Assembly: GCF_021378075.1 (NCBI RefSeq)
Contig: NZ_JAJUOS010000015.1
Location: forward strand, 1 to 64,000
Direction of reading: 5' to 3'
DNA: 64,000 nucleotides
Source of the DNA: Rhodobacter flavimaris
GTDB taxonomy: Bacteria > Pseudomonadota > Alphaproteobacteria > Rhodobacterales > Rhodobacteraceae
Position numbers and translations under genes: made by a program. The notes beneath the pieces were generated by a model. It did not search any database. It was given only the letters and a program-made list of their open reading frames with translations, and was not told where the DNA came from. How positions within the stretch are numbered: the first letter of the stretch is position 1; every line of letters begins with the position of its first letter. Below are positions 53,221-61,872 of the stretch, piece by piece.

Positions 53221-53945
53221 CCCCCCGGCGCGACCGTCAGCGCAACCCGGTCCCCGGCAAACCAGCTCTGGCCGAACTCGACCGGGACACTCTCGGGGTC
53301 GACGTTAATCGCCTCGGTGCGCAGCACCGGCGCGCCCTCGGCCACCCGCAAAAGACCGGCCCGCGGCCCGCGCGCGACCTGCGCGGTGACGCGCGTCGAG
53401 GCGCGGGTGTAATCGGTCAATCCCTGCTCGGCCAGTGCCGCGGTGACCGAACTGAGCCGTTCAAGCGCAGCGGGTAAGTCGGGAAAACGCTCGGCCGGAA
53501 AGACCGAGCGAAACAGGCAAATCGGCAGGGCATCGCCATACGAGACACCCTCGAACACATGGACCTTTCCGACGCCGAGGGCGGCCTGTTCCTCAGGGCT
53601 GGCCGGACGGGTTTCGATCCGCGTGACCTTGCGTGAGGGCGTGCGCCCCGAGGCCGCGATGTTCTGCTGAAAACGCACCCGCCGCCCAAGTGGGTAGTCG
53701 GCGGGCGGGCGCGCCGCGACGAAGACACCGGCACCACGCCGCGCGACCAAAAGGCCCGCTGCGGCCAGATCCGCAAGAGCATGGCGCACGGTGTGGCGAT
53801 TGACCCCGAAGCGTGACGAGAGTTGCGCCTCGGTCGGCAGCTTGCCGCCCTCGGGGTAAAGCCCCTCGGCGATCTCCTGACGCAGCGCATCGGCGATAGT
53901 GCGCCAGACCGGCACCCGATTTGTCATGGAAGTTTCATTTGTCAT
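53217..53945 (-). CDS. phnF: GntR/HutC-family phosphonate repressor
   Basis: This 242-residue regulator has an N-terminal GntR winged helix (WRTIADALRQEIAEGLYPEGGKLPTEAQLSSRFGVNRHTVRHAL). A C-terminal UTRA effector domain begins near residue 95 and ends in EAINVDPESVPVEFGQSWFAGDRV. It is divergent from phnG, with a dyad in the intervening 59 bases. PhnF proteins repress phn operons in some bacteria. Start codons at 53945 and 53927 are both possible. Confidence 0.9.
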   Translation of the reverse strand: MTNETSMTNRVPVWRTIADALRQEIAEGLYPEGGKLPTEAQLSSRFGVNRHTVRHALADLAAAGLLVARRGAGVFVAARPPADYPLGRRVRFQQNIAASGRTPSRKVTRIETRPASPEEQAALGVGKVHVFEGVSYGDALPICLFRSVFPAERFPDLPAALERLSSVTAALAEQGLTDYTRASTRVTAQVARGPRAGLLRVAEGAPVLRTEAINVDPESVPVEFGQSWFAGDRVALTVAPGG

Positions 53946-53967
53946 CGCAGACGTTTCCCGTCAATAT

Positions 53968-53995
53968 TTGTCTAGTTGTATAGAACCATAGACAA
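53968..53995. promoter_or_regulatory. Candidate PhnF operator between phnF and phnG
   Basis: TTGTCTA-N14-TAGACAA forms an inverted repeat, and an inner TCTA-N6-TAGA dyad (53971-53984) overlaps it. The inner TTGTATAGAACCA resembles the TGGTATAGACCA operator of mycobacterial PhnF, a HutC-type target. It covers the region where both promoters should be. Confidence 0.55.
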
Positions 53996-54004
53996 GTTGA
54001 CAAG

Positions 54005-54451
54005 ATGTCCAGTTCGACGATGACACAGACGCGGCGTCAGGAATGGATGGGCGTTCTTGCCCGTGCGCGGCCCGCGCAACTCGCGGCCCTGCTCCCCGAT
54101 CTGCCCGCTCATGACTACCTGCGCGCCCCTGAAACCGGCTGCGTCATGGTGCGCGGCCGGATCGGCGGGGCCGGCGCGCCCTTCAACCTGGGCGAAATGA
54201 CGGTCACCCGCTGCGCACTGAAGATCGACGGCGGAGCGGTTGGGCATGGCTATGTCCAGGGTCGCGACAAGATGCACGCGATGCGCGCCGCGCTGGTGGA
54301 TGCGCTGATGCAGGGCAACGATGCCGGGCGGATCGAGGCCGAGGTTCTTGCGCCGCTGCGCGCCGAGCAGTCAGGCCAGCGCCTTGCCCGCGCCGAGAGG
54401 GCCGCGGCGACCAAGGTCGAGTTCTTTACGATGGTGCGGGGGGAAGATTGA
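54005..54451 (+). CDS. phnG: C-P lyase core complex subunit PhnG
   Basis: This 148-residue protein contains RQEWMGVLARA, GCVMVRGRIGGAGAPFNLGEMTVTRCALK and GYVQGRDKMHAMRAALVDAL, the PhnG blocks. PhnG is part of the PhnGHIJ complex that attaches phosphonate to ribose triphosphate and cleaves the C-P bond. A second ATG at 54020 could be the start. Its stop overlaps the phnH start by one base. Confidence 0.94.
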   Translation: MSSSTMTQTRRQEWMGVLARARPAQLAALLPDLPAHDYLRAPETGCVMVRGRIGGAGAPFNLGEMTVTRCALKIDGGAVGHGYVQGRDKMHAMRAALVDALMQGNDAGRIEAEVLAPLRAEQSGQRLARAERAAATKVEFFTMVRGED

Positions 54452-55023
54452 TGACGCAGGCCGATATCCTGTCCGGCGGGTTTGCCGAGGCCCCTCAGCA
54501 AGCAGCCCGCGCCTTTCGCGCCTGCCTTGAGGCGATGGCACGCCCCGGCCGCATCCAGCGCATCGAGGGGGCCCACCCGCCCGCGCCGCTGTCACCCGCT
54601 GCCGGGGCGGTTCTGCTGACCCTCGTGGACAGCACGACCCCGCTTTGTCTCGCGCCCTCCCACGATCTGCCCGCAGTGCGCCAGTGGATCGCCTTTCACT
54701 GCGGCGCGCCTCTGGCCGAACCTGCGCAGGCGGTCTTTGCCCTTGGCACTTGGGAGGCGCTGCAACCGCTTTCCGCCTTCCCGATCGGCACGCCGCAATA
54801 CCCCGACCGCTCGACGACGCTGATCGTTGAGATGAACGCGCTCAGCCCGCCGAACGCCGTGCTGACGGGGCCGGGCATCGAAGACAGGCAGCCCGCCCGC
54901 CTGCCCGAAATCGACAGCCTCATCGCGAACCGGGAACTCTTCCCGCTTGGGCATGATTTCTTCTTCACCGCAGGCTTCGAGATCGCGGCCCTGCCGCGCA
55001 CGACCGAACCGGAGGCGCTCTGA
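54451..55023 (+). CDS. phnH: C-P lyase core complex subunit PhnH
   Basis: This 190-residue protein has QAARAFRACLEAMARPGRIQRIEG near its start and GTPQYPDRSTTLIVEM and LTGPGIEDRQPARLP further on, diagnostic of PhnH. It is a PLP-transferase-fold protein without PLP that builds the C-P lyase core. Starts and stops overlap both neighbours by one base (TGATG). Confidence 0.94.
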   Translation: MTQADILSGGFAEAPQQAARAFRACLEAMARPGRIQRIEGAHPPAPLSPAAGAVLLTLVDSTTPLCLAPSHDLPAVRQWIAFHCGAPLAEPAQAVFALGTWEALQPLSAFPIGTPQYPDRSTTLIVEMNALSPPNAVLTGPGIEDRQPARLPEIDSLIANRELFPLGHDFFFTAGFEIAALPRTTEPEAL

Positions 55024-56111
55024 TGTATGTCGCGACCAAAGGCGGAGAGCGCGCGATTGACGCCGCGCACCAATGGCTGGCCGAAGAGCGGCGCGGCGAT
55101 CCTTCTGCGCCCGAGCTGACGATTGTGCAGATCCGCGAGCAGATGGCGCTGGCGGTCAACCGCGTCATGGCCGAGGGCTCGCTTTATGACCGCGATCTTG
55201 CCGCGCTGGCGATCAAGCAGGCGCGCGGCGACCTTATCGAGGCGATCTTTCTGATCCGCGCCTATCGCACCACGCTGCCGCGCTTTGGCGCCTCGCAGCC
55301 GGTCGATACCGACGCGATGGCGCTCTCGCGCCGGATCTCGGCCACGTTCAAGGACGCGCCGGGCGGCCAGGTGTTGGGACCGACCTTCGATTACACGCAC
55401 CGGCTGCTGGACTTCACATTGATGGCCGAGGGCGAGGCGCCGCAAGCCGCGCGAAAACCCGCCGACCCGGCGCCCGCTCCGCATATCCTGCAACTGCTGG
55501 ACCGCGACGGGTTGATGGAGCCCCTGCCCGCGTCTGACGAAACCCCGCCCGACCTCACGCGCGAGCCGCTCGAGATGCCCGCCGACCGGCCGCTGCGCCT
55601 GCAAGCACTTGCGCGCGGCGACGAGGGGTTCGTTCTGTCCATGGCCTATTCGACGCAGCGCGGATACGGTCGCACGCATGCCTTCGTGGGCGAGCTGCGC
55701 ATCGGGACCTGCGCCGTTGATATGGAGATCCCCGAACTTGGCTTTGCCATCGAGATCGGTGAGATCGAACTGACCGAATGTGAGACGGTGAACCAGTTCA
55801 CCGGCTCGAAGACGGAACCTCCGCAATTCACCCGCGGCTATGGCCTTGTCATGGGCCAGTCCGAGCGCAAGGCGATCTCGATGAGCCTTGTCGATCGCGC
55901 CCTACGGTGGGCGGAACTGGGAGAAGACGACATGGGCGCCCCCGCGCAGGATGCCGAGTTTGTCCTTTATCACTGCGACAACATCCAGGCGACGGGCTTC
56001 CTTGAGCATATCAAGCTGCCCCATTACGTCGATTTCCAGTCCGAGCTGGAGCTGATCCGAAAGCTGCGCCGCGACGCCGGGGCCGAGACCTGCAAGGAGG
56101 CCGCGGAATGA
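55023..56111 (+). CDS. phnI: C-P lyase core complex subunit PhnI
   Basis: This 362-residue protein carries MYVATKGGERAIDAAHQWL, VDTDAMALSRRISATFKDAPGGQVLGPTFDYTHRLLDF and EDDMGAPAQDAEFVLYHCDN near the end, as in PhnI. PhnI acts as the nucleosidase that, with PhnG, H and L, couples ATP ribose to the phosphonate. It overlaps phnJ by 4 bases. Confidence 0.95.
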   Translation: MYVATKGGERAIDAAHQWLAEERRGDPSAPELTIVQIREQMALAVNRVMAEGSLYDRDLAALAIKQARGDLIEAIFLIRAYRTTLPRFGASQPVDTDAMALSRRISATFKDAPGGQVLGPTFDYTHRLLDFTLMAEGEAPQAARKPADPAPAPHILQLLDRDGLMEPLPASDETPPDLTREPLEMPADRPLRLQALARGDEGFVLSMAYSTQRGYGRTHAFVGELRIGTCAVDMEIPELGFAIEIGEIELTECETVNQFTGSKTEPPQFTRGYGLVMGQSERKAISMSLVDRALRWAELGEDDMGAPAQDAEFVLYHCDNIQATGFLEHIKLPHYVDFQSELELIRKLRRDAGAETCKEAAE

Positions 56112-56980
56112 GCGAGGCCGCGTATAATTTCGCCTATCTCGACGAGGCGACGAAACGGATGATCCGCCGCGCCCTGCTCAAGGGCCTCGCAATCCCCGGC
56201 TACCAAGTGCCCTTCGCCTCGCGCGAGATGCCGATGCCCTATGGCTGGGGCACGGGCGGGGTGCAGGTGACCGCCGCCTGCCTTACGCCCGAAGACTGCC
56301 TCAAGGTCATCGACCAGGGCGCCGATGACACGACGAACGCGGTCTCGATCCGCAAATTCTTCGAGCGCACCGCGGGCGTCGCCACGTCCGAGCACACTGC
56401 GGCCGCCAGCGTGATCCAGACCCGCCACCGCATCCCCGAACAGGCGCTGACCGAGCGGCAGATCCTTGTCTACCAGGTGCCGATCCCCGAGCCCCTGCGC
56501 TTTCTGGAACCGCGCGAGAGTGAGACGCGCAAGATGCACGCGCTTGAGGAATACGGGCTGATGCATGTGAAGCTGTATGAGGACATCGCCCGGCATGGCG
56601 CGATCGCCACCTCCTATGCCTATCCGGTCAGGGTCGAGGGGCGCTACGTGATGGACCCCTCACCGATCCCGAAATTCGACAACCCCAAGCTGGGCGGCAT
56701 GGCTGCGATTCAGCTGTTCGGGGCCGGACGCGAGCAGCGCATCTACGCCGTGCCGCCCTATACCCGGGTCGTCAGCCTCGATTTCGAGGACCACCCGTTC
56801 GAGGCCTCGAAAGCCGCGCATGACTGCGACCTGTGCGGCGCGGCGCATAGCTACCTCGACGAGGTCATCACCGACGATAAGGGCGGTCGCATGTTCGTCT
56901 GCTCCGACACGGATTTCTGCGCTATGCGCCGCGCCGAAGGGCATGTCGGACGGCTTTCCCCGAAAGGAGCGGCGGCATGA
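56108..56980 (+). CDS. phnJ: Alpha-D-ribose 1-methylphosphonate 5-phosphate C-P lyase
   Basis: This 290-residue radical SAM enzyme carries the four conserved cysteines of PhnJ in the spacing C240-x2-C243-x21-C265-x5-C271, within HDCDLCGAAHSYLDEV and FVCSDTDFCA. They bind the 4Fe-4S cluster and supply the thiyl-radical cysteine. It cleaves the carbon-phosphorus bond. The gene overlaps phnK by 4 bases. Confidence 0.97.
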   Translation: MSEAAYNFAYLDEATKRMIRRALLKGLAIPGYQVPFASREMPMPYGWGTGGVQVTAACLTPEDCLKVIDQGADDTTNAVSIRKFFERTAGVATSEHTAAASVIQTRHRIPEQALTERQILVYQVPIPEPLRFLEPRESETRKMHALEEYGLMHVKLYEDIARHGAIATSYAYPVRVEGRYVMDPSPIPKFDNPKLGGMAAIQLFGAGREQRIYAVPPYTRVVSLDFEDHPFEASKAAHDCDLCGAAHSYLDEVITDDKGGRMFVCSDTDFCAMRRAEGHVGRLSPKGAAA

Positions 56981-57765
56981 CCCTGCATCGGACCATCAAC
57001 CTTGATCTCGACTCGCCACTCTTGCGGGTCGAGGCTTTGACCAAACTCTACGGCGCGCGGATCGGCTGTGCGGACGTTTCCTTCGATCTCTATCCCGGCG
57101 AAGTGCTGGGGATCGTCGGGGAATCCGGTTCGGGCAAGTCCACGCTTCTGTCCTGCCTTGCCGGGCACTTGGCCTGCGATGAGGGCCGCGTTCTTTACCG
57201 CAATCGTGATGTCGTCACACTCTCCGAACCCGAGCGGCGCCTGCTGTCGCGCACCGAATGGGCCTTCGTGCACCAGAACCCGCGCGACGGTCTGCGCATG
57301 GGCGTCTCGGCGGGCGGCAATGTCGGCGAGCGTCTGATGGCCGTCGGCGCGCGCAACTACGCCGCGATCCGCGCAAGCGCGACGGACTGGCTTGGCCGGG
57401 TCGAGATCGCGGCCGAGCGGATCGACGACCGTCCGCGCCAGTTCTCGGGCGGAATGCAGCAGCGTCTCCAGATCGCGCGAAACCTGGTGACCTCGCCCCG
57501 CCTTGTCTTCATGGACGAGCCGACCGGAGGACTCGACGTCTCGGTTCAGGCGCGGCTGCTTGATCTGCTGCGTTCTCTTGTGCGCGACATGGGGCTAAGC
57601 GTGATCATCGTCACCCATGACCTCGCCGTGGCGCGCCTGCTGGCCGACCGGCTGATGGTGATGAAGGATGGCCGCGTGATCGAGCAGGGCCTGACCGATC
57701 AGGTCCTGGACGATCCGCAGCACGCCTATACCCAGCTTCTCGTTTCCTCTGTCTTGCAGGTCTGA
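56977..57765 (+). CDS. phnK: C-P lyase ATP-binding subunit PhnK
   Basis: This 262-residue ABC-type ATPase has Walker [10 protein letters not shown], signature [15 protein letters not shown], Walker [16 protein letters not shown], and the H-loop [14 protein letters not shown]. It lacks membrane partners and docks on PhnJ in the C-P lyase complex, unlike the importer ATPase PhnC. Confidence 0.94.
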   Translation: MTLHRTINLDLDSPLLRVEALTKLYGARIGCADVSFDLYPGEVLGIVGESGSGKSTLLSCLAGHLACDEGRVLYRNRDVVTLSEPERRLLSRTEWAFVHQNPRDGLRMGVSAGGNVGERLMAVGARNYAAIRASATDWLGRVEIAAERIDDRPRQFSGGMQQRLQIARNLVTSPRLVFMDEPTGGLDVSVQARLLDLLRSLVRDMGLSVIIVTHDLAVARLLADRLMVMKDGRVIEQGLTDQVLDDPQHAYTQLLVSSVLQV

Positions 57766-57768
57766 GCG

Positions 57769-58464
57769 ATGCCCAACCCCATGATCCTGATCGAGAATGT
57801 CTCGAAACGTTTCACCCTTCACAATCAGAACGCCGCAGTCATTCCGGTGATGACAGGCGCGCAGATGCGGGTTGAGCCGGGCGAATGCGTGGCGCTGACC
57901 GGCCAGTCCGGCGCCGGAAAATCGACCCTGATGCGGATGATCTACGGCAATTACCTTGCCGCCTCCGGCTCTATTCTCATCGGCGGGCTTGACGTCGTGC
58001 GCGCCTCCCCGCGCGAGATCATCCGCCTGCGGCGCGAGACGCTTGGCTATGTCAGCCAGTTCCTGCGCGTCGTGCCGCGCGTTCCCACGCGCACCGTGGT
58101 GGCCGAGCCGCTTCTTGCCCTTGGGCATGGCGAAGCCGAGGCCCACGCCCGCGCCGAGGAGTTGCTGAAGATGCTCAACATCCCTGAGCGCCTCTGGTCG
58201 CTGTCGCCCACGACCTTCTCGGGCGGTGAGCAGCAGCGTGTGAATATCGCGCGCGGTTTTGCACATGACTATCCCGCCCTGCTGCTCGATGAGCCCACGG
58301 CCTCGCTCGATGGGGCGAACCGCGAGGTGGTGCTGCAACTGATCGAGCGCGCCAAGGCCCGTGGCGCCGCCATCGTGGGGATTTTTCACGACGAGGCCGC
58401 GCGCAAGCGGGTCTGCGACCGCGAGATCGACGTGACCGGCTTCACCCCACGCAAGGCCGCATGA
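57769..58464 (+). CDS. phnL: C-P lyase ATP-binding subunit PhnL
   Basis: This 231-residue ABC ATPase has Walker A GQSGAGKST and signature FSGGEQQRVNIARGF. The family segment GYVSQFLRVVPRVP, with Walker B LLLDEPTASLDG, marks PhnL. It is needed with PhnG, H and I for forming ribose 1-phosphonate 5-triphosphate. It follows phnK by 3 bases and precedes phnN by one. Confidence 0.94.
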   Translation: MPNPMILIENVSKRFTLHNQNAAVIPVMTGAQMRVEPGECVALTGQSGAGKSTLMRMIYGNYLAASGSILIGGLDVVRASPREIIRLRRETLGYVSQFLRVVPRVPTRTVVAEPLLALGHGEAEAHARAEELLKMLNIPERLWSLSPTTFSGGEQQRVNIARGFAHDYPALLLDEPTASLDGANREVVLQLIERAKARGAAIVGIFHDEAARKRVCDREIDVTGFTPRKAA

Positions 58465-58465
58465 T

Positions 58466-59023
58466 ATGCAGCCGATCCCGCAAGCGGGCCGCCTTGTTGC
58501 AATCGTCGGTCCCTCCGGTGGGGGCAAGGACACCCTGATCGGCGGGCTACTCGCCACCCACCCCGAGATCCACCGGGTGCGGCGGACAATCTCGCGCCCC
58601 GCTGCGGCTGAGACGGAAGATTTCGAAAGCGTCACCGCGGCAGAGTTCACGGCGCTGGACGGCGCGGGCCGCTTCGCGCTCCGCTGGTCGGCGCATGGGC
58701 TGGAATACGGTATCCGGCACAGGGAACTGGCGCCGCTTGCCGCAGGGCGCACCGTAATCTTCAACGGCTCGCGCAAGGCGCTGGCCGAGGCCGTCGCAGC
58801 CTATCCGCAACTGCATGTCGTTCAGATCGCAGTCTCGCCCGAGGTTCTGGCGCAACGGCTTTCCGCGCGGGGGCGCGAAAGCGCCGACGATATCCTGCGG
58901 CGCCTTGCCCGCGCCGATCTGGCGCTGCCCATAGGGATCACCGCCACGACCGTCTGGAACGACAGCACGCCCGCCGAGGGCATCGCCCGCCTGATCGACG
59001 CGCTTCAGCCGGTGAGGGCGTAG
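58466..59023 (+). CDS. phnN: Ribose 1,5-bisphosphate phosphokinase
   Basis: This 185-residue guanylate-kinase-like enzyme has P-loop GPSGGGKD at residues 15-22, HRVRRTISRP, and a lid region LSARGRESADDILRRL. It phosphorylates ribose 1,5-bisphosphate to PRPP at the end of the C-P lyase pathway. The last 19 bases overlap the 3' end of the convergent DUF1045 gene. Confidence 0.93.
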   Translation: MQPIPQAGRLVAIVGPSGGGKDTLIGGLLATHPEIHRVRRTISRPAAAETEDFESVTAAEFTALDGAGRFALRWSAHGLEYGIRHRELAPLAAGRTVIFNGSRKALAEAVAAYPQLHVVQIAVSPEVLAQRLSARGRESADDILRRLARADLALPIGITATTVWNDSTPAEGIARLIDALQPVRA

Positions 59024-59697
59024 CGATGCAGCAGATGGAACCGACCATCCTCACCCTCGCCGAACAGGCAGATCTGGTCGATGCGGAAGGGGCGCGGCAA
59101 GAGCGGGTCGAAGGTGCGCCGCGCAACCGCCTCAAGCTGGCCAAGCAGATCGGGCGGCAGGCCGCTCGACAGCGTCATGTGAAAGCGGAATTCCTCAAGC
59201 ACATAGGGATAGCCGAACTGCTCCAGCAATGCGCGGTGACGCGGCCCGAGCTTGTCGGCATTGCGGCGCACCAGATCCTGCGCACTCAGCGGGGCGCGGA
59301 ACGGATCGAGCACAGTGACGATCCGCGCGGCCAGTGCCTTGAGCGGCCCATCGTCACCCTCGGGTCGCAGCGCCAGAAAGCGTCCCGCCATCTGCCCCAA
59401 GGCGAGCCCGTCCAGCGCGACCGCCGCCAGATCGGCGGCGAGCATCTCGACAGCCGCAGCCAGGGCCTCGGGCGAGCAGCCCTCGGCCAGCCGGAATGGC
59501 GCCTTGAGCGTCGCGTGAAATCCGTATCTTCGTGGCTCGGCCGTCAGCTCGGCCAAGGGGCGCGGCAGGTCCGGGAACTCGGGCTGCGGCACGGGGCATC
59601 CGGCCTCGGCGTCCCAGCCAAGCCAGGCCGCGGCCGTCCGGGCCAGCGCCCCCTCGGGCGGGGCGAAATAGATCGCATATCGTTTCATCGCACGCAT
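59005..59697 (-). CDS. DUF1045 phosphonate-locus protein, 2H-phosphoesterase-like
   Basis: This protein of up to 230 residues (a start at 59688, MKRYAIYF, is equally likely) carries two HxT motifs: FHATLKAPF (H61, T63) and FHMTLSSG (H173, T175). That pair defines the 2H phosphoesterase fold, which opens cyclic phosphodiesters. DUF1045 genes recur in C-P lyase loci that lack phnP, and no phnP is present in this window. It may therefore hydrolyse the ribosyl 1,2-cyclic phosphate intermediate in place of PhnP. That role is inference from context and motif. Confidence 0.85.
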   Translation of the reverse strand: MRAMKRYAIYFAPPEGALARTAAAWLGWDAEAGCPVPQPEFPDLPRPLAELTAEPRRYGFHATLKAPFRLAEGCSPEALAAAVEMLAADLAAVALDGLALGQMAGRFLALRPEGDDGPLKALAARIVTVLDPFRAPLSAQDLVRRNADKLGPRHRALLEQFGYPYVLEEFRFHMTLSSGLPPDLLGQLEAVARRTFDPLLPRPFRIDQICLFGEGEDGRFHLLHRYALTG

Positions 59698-59717
59698 GAC
59701 GTCTTCATCGCCGCTCT

Positions 59718-59737
59718 ATGTCACCGCGGTGTGACAG
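59718..59737 (-). promoter_or_regulatory. Candidate Pho box between DUF1045 gene and phnM
   Basis: On the minus strand CTGTCACACCGCGGTGACAT fits the PhoB consensus at most positions of the first 7-mer and 11 bases later. The site also contains the dyad TGTCAC-N6-GTGACA (59719-59736). It lies between divergent starts and 46 bases before phnM. Confidence 0.4.
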
Positions 59738-59782
59738 TCCTCTGCCAAAGCGAATACCTAATCTGAGTCGAGGAACCTTGCC

Positions 59783-60928
59783 ATGACCCAAACCATCCTT
59801 GCCAATGCCATGCTCGTATTGAAAGACGAGGTGATCGCAGGCAGCCTTGTCATGCGCGACGGGCAGATCACGGACATCGCGCCGGGCAAGACCGTGCCCG
59901 AAGGGGCGGTCGATTGCGGCGGCGACCTGGTGATGCCCGGCCTGATCGAGCTGCACACCGACAATCTCGAACGCCACATCGAGCCGCGCCCCAAGGTGAA
60001 CTGGCCCCATGCCGCGGCAATCATCGCGCATGACGCCGAGCTTTGCTCGGTCGGGATCACAACGGTGTTCGATGCGCTGCGCGTGGGCTCGATCGGGGCG
60101 TCAGGCGGGCGCTCGGATTACCGCGAATACGCCCGCGACCTAGCCAGCGAGATCCTTGAGATGCGCGCCAAGGATGCGCTGCGCATCAGCCATTACATCC
60201 ATCTGCGCGCCGAGACCTGCTCGGAGACGCTAATCGCCGAGCTTGCCAAGTTCGGCCCGGAAGATCGGGTCGGCATCGTCAGCCTGATGGATCACACGCC
60301 GGGCGAGCGCCAGTTCCGCGACCTGAGCAAGCTGCGCGATTATGTCTGCGGCAAACACGGGCTGAGCGAGGCGCAATTCGACGAGCATGTCGCCAGCCAG
60401 ATCGCGCTGAAGGAACGCCTGGGTGCCGCGCATGAGGCGGCCTCGGTCGCGGCGGCCCGGCGTTTCGGCGCGGTGCTCGCAAGCCATGACGACACGACCG
60501 CCGATCAGGTGGCGCATTCCGCATCGAAGGGCGTTCACTTCGCCGAGTTCCCCACCACCGTCGAGGCCGCCCGAGCCTGCCGCGCACAGGGCATCGCGAT
60601 CATGATGGGGGCGCCCAACCTGATCCGGGGCGGTTCGCATTCGGGCAATGTCGCGGCGCATGAACTGGCCGAGAACGACCTGCTCGACATCATCTCCTCG
60701 GATTACGTCCCTTCGGCGCTGCTATCTTCGGCTCTTCTGTTGGGCGATCTGTGGGGCGATACCGCGCGCGGCATCTCGACGGTGACGGATGCGCCCGCGC
60801 GCGCGGTCGGCCTGACGGATCGCGGACGGCTTGAGCCGGGCAAGCGCGCCGATCTGATCCGCGTGAAACGGATCAACGGCGCCGGAATGCTGCATGGGGT
60901 CTGGGTCAAGGGTGAACGCGTCGGCTGA
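59783..60928 (+). CDS. phnM: Alpha-D-ribose 1-methylphosphonate 5-triphosphate diphosphatase
   Basis: This 381-residue amidohydrolase-superfamily enzyme carries the metal motif GLIELHTDNLERHIEPRP, VSLMDHTPGERQF, LASHDDTTADQV and MGAPNLIRGGSHSGNVAA. It removes pyrophosphate from the phosphonate ribose triphosphate just before PhnJ acts. It is separated from phnN by the DUF1045 gene and has its own promoter region. Confidence 0.95.
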   Translation: MTQTILANAMLVLKDEVIAGSLVMRDGQITDIAPGKTVPEGAVDCGGDLVMPGLIELHTDNLERHIEPRPKVNWPHAAAIIAHDAELCSVGITTVFDALRVGSIGASGGRSDYREYARDLASEILEMRAKDALRISHYIHLRAETCSETLIAELAKFGPEDRVGIVSLMDHTPGERQFRDLSKLRDYVCGKHGLSEAQFDEHVASQIALKERLGAAHEAASVAAARRFGAVLASHDDTTADQVAHSASKGVHFAEFPTTVEAARACRAQGIAIMMGAPNLIRGGSHSGNVAAHELAENDLLDIISSDYVPSALLSSALLLGDLWGDTARGISTVTDAPARAVGLTDRGRLEPGKRADLIRVKRINGAGMLHGVWVKGERVG

Positions 60929-61052
60929 GGACCCCTTACAGACTCCGCTCTCGCAACTCAGCACTCTTTTATGAGGCCCAAGGTGTTCAGTCCGAGCATC
61001 TGGTGGACCGTGTCGAGGATGAATCGTTCCGGCTCTGAGGTTCAGTCTAAGC

Positions 61053-61172
61053 AGATGTATGAGGTGCCCCTAGATTTGTAGACGCTTTGCCCCCTAACTT
61101 TGAGGCTAGGAGGCCGACATGGGGACGAGTAATTACAGCGACGAGTTCAAGCGGGACGCGGTGCAGCAGATC
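61053..61172 (+). mobile_element. IS3-family element, left end and first codons of orfA
   Basis: From ATG 61119 the frame reads MGTSNYSDEFKRDAVQQI, the start of many IS3-family OrfA proteins, preceded by an AGGAGG site and a likely left end (TGAGGTGCCCCTAGATTTG). After 61172 the sequence switches abruptly to IS6-type DNA. Only about 18 codons remain. Confidence 0.65.
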
Positions 61173-61693
61173 CGCGACACCAAGCTCCTTCATTGCGGCC
61201 CCGTAGGAGCGAAGCTTGTCCGTCACAAAGACATCGGTGCGGCCATGCTTCCTCATTGTTCTTCTGAGAAATTTCAGTGCAGCCTTCTTGTCCCGCCTCT
61301 TGGTCACGACGCTTTCGAGCACCTCGCCTTCGTGATCAACGGCGCGCCAAAGATAGTGGCGCTCGCCGTTAATCTTCACAAACATCTCGTCGAGATGCCA
61401 TCTCCAGTGGCTCGATTTCATCCCCTCAATGCGACGCTTCCGGATCTCCGTGGCGAACATCTGTCCAAACCGATGCCACCAAAATCGGACCGTCTCATGG
61501 CAGATGTCGATGCCCGCTCATGCAGCAGATCCTCGACATTGCGGAGAGGATGAGGGAAGCGGATATACATCATCACGGCTAACCGGATGACTTCAGGGCT
61601 CGTCTTGAAATAGCGGAAAGGCGATCGTTTCGTTATCCGGAAAGGCGACGTGACCACCCTGCCCTCCTCAAGCCAGGTTCATTTGACAGCGCC
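61170..61693 (-). pseudogene. Broken IS6-family transposase
   Basis: The reading frame opens at GTG 61657 (GGAGG upstream) with FRYFKTSPEVIRLAVMMYI and FPHPLRNVEDLLHER. It loses one base near 61513-61515 (CCC where CCCC is expected) and resumes in another frame as FATEIRKRRIEGMKSSHWRWHLDEMFVKI...KLRSYGAAMKELG. It is cut at about 61170 by IS3 DNA, so the final catalytic part is missing. The end near 61693 (GGCGCTGTCAAAT inverted) looks like an IS6-type terminal repeat. Confidence 0.8.
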
Positions 61694-61872
61694 TGTTGGT
61701 TGCAGGCATCTGCAGTTAATTGCATAATGCACCCAGAAAGTTATGCGAGGGAGTTGCTGCATGGACTGAGAGCAATCGCCCCACAACGCATAACATCTCG
61801 CCGCAGAAGATTTAATCAATTGTATTCATTCGGCTTTCAAGCAGCGTAAAGGGACAGAACCAGGAGGAAATG

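Noticed and set aside
48571-60928. The phn locus as a novel system
   Set aside because: All core genes match the known carbon-phosphorus lyase pathway; only the DUF1045 placement and control sites merit separate notes.
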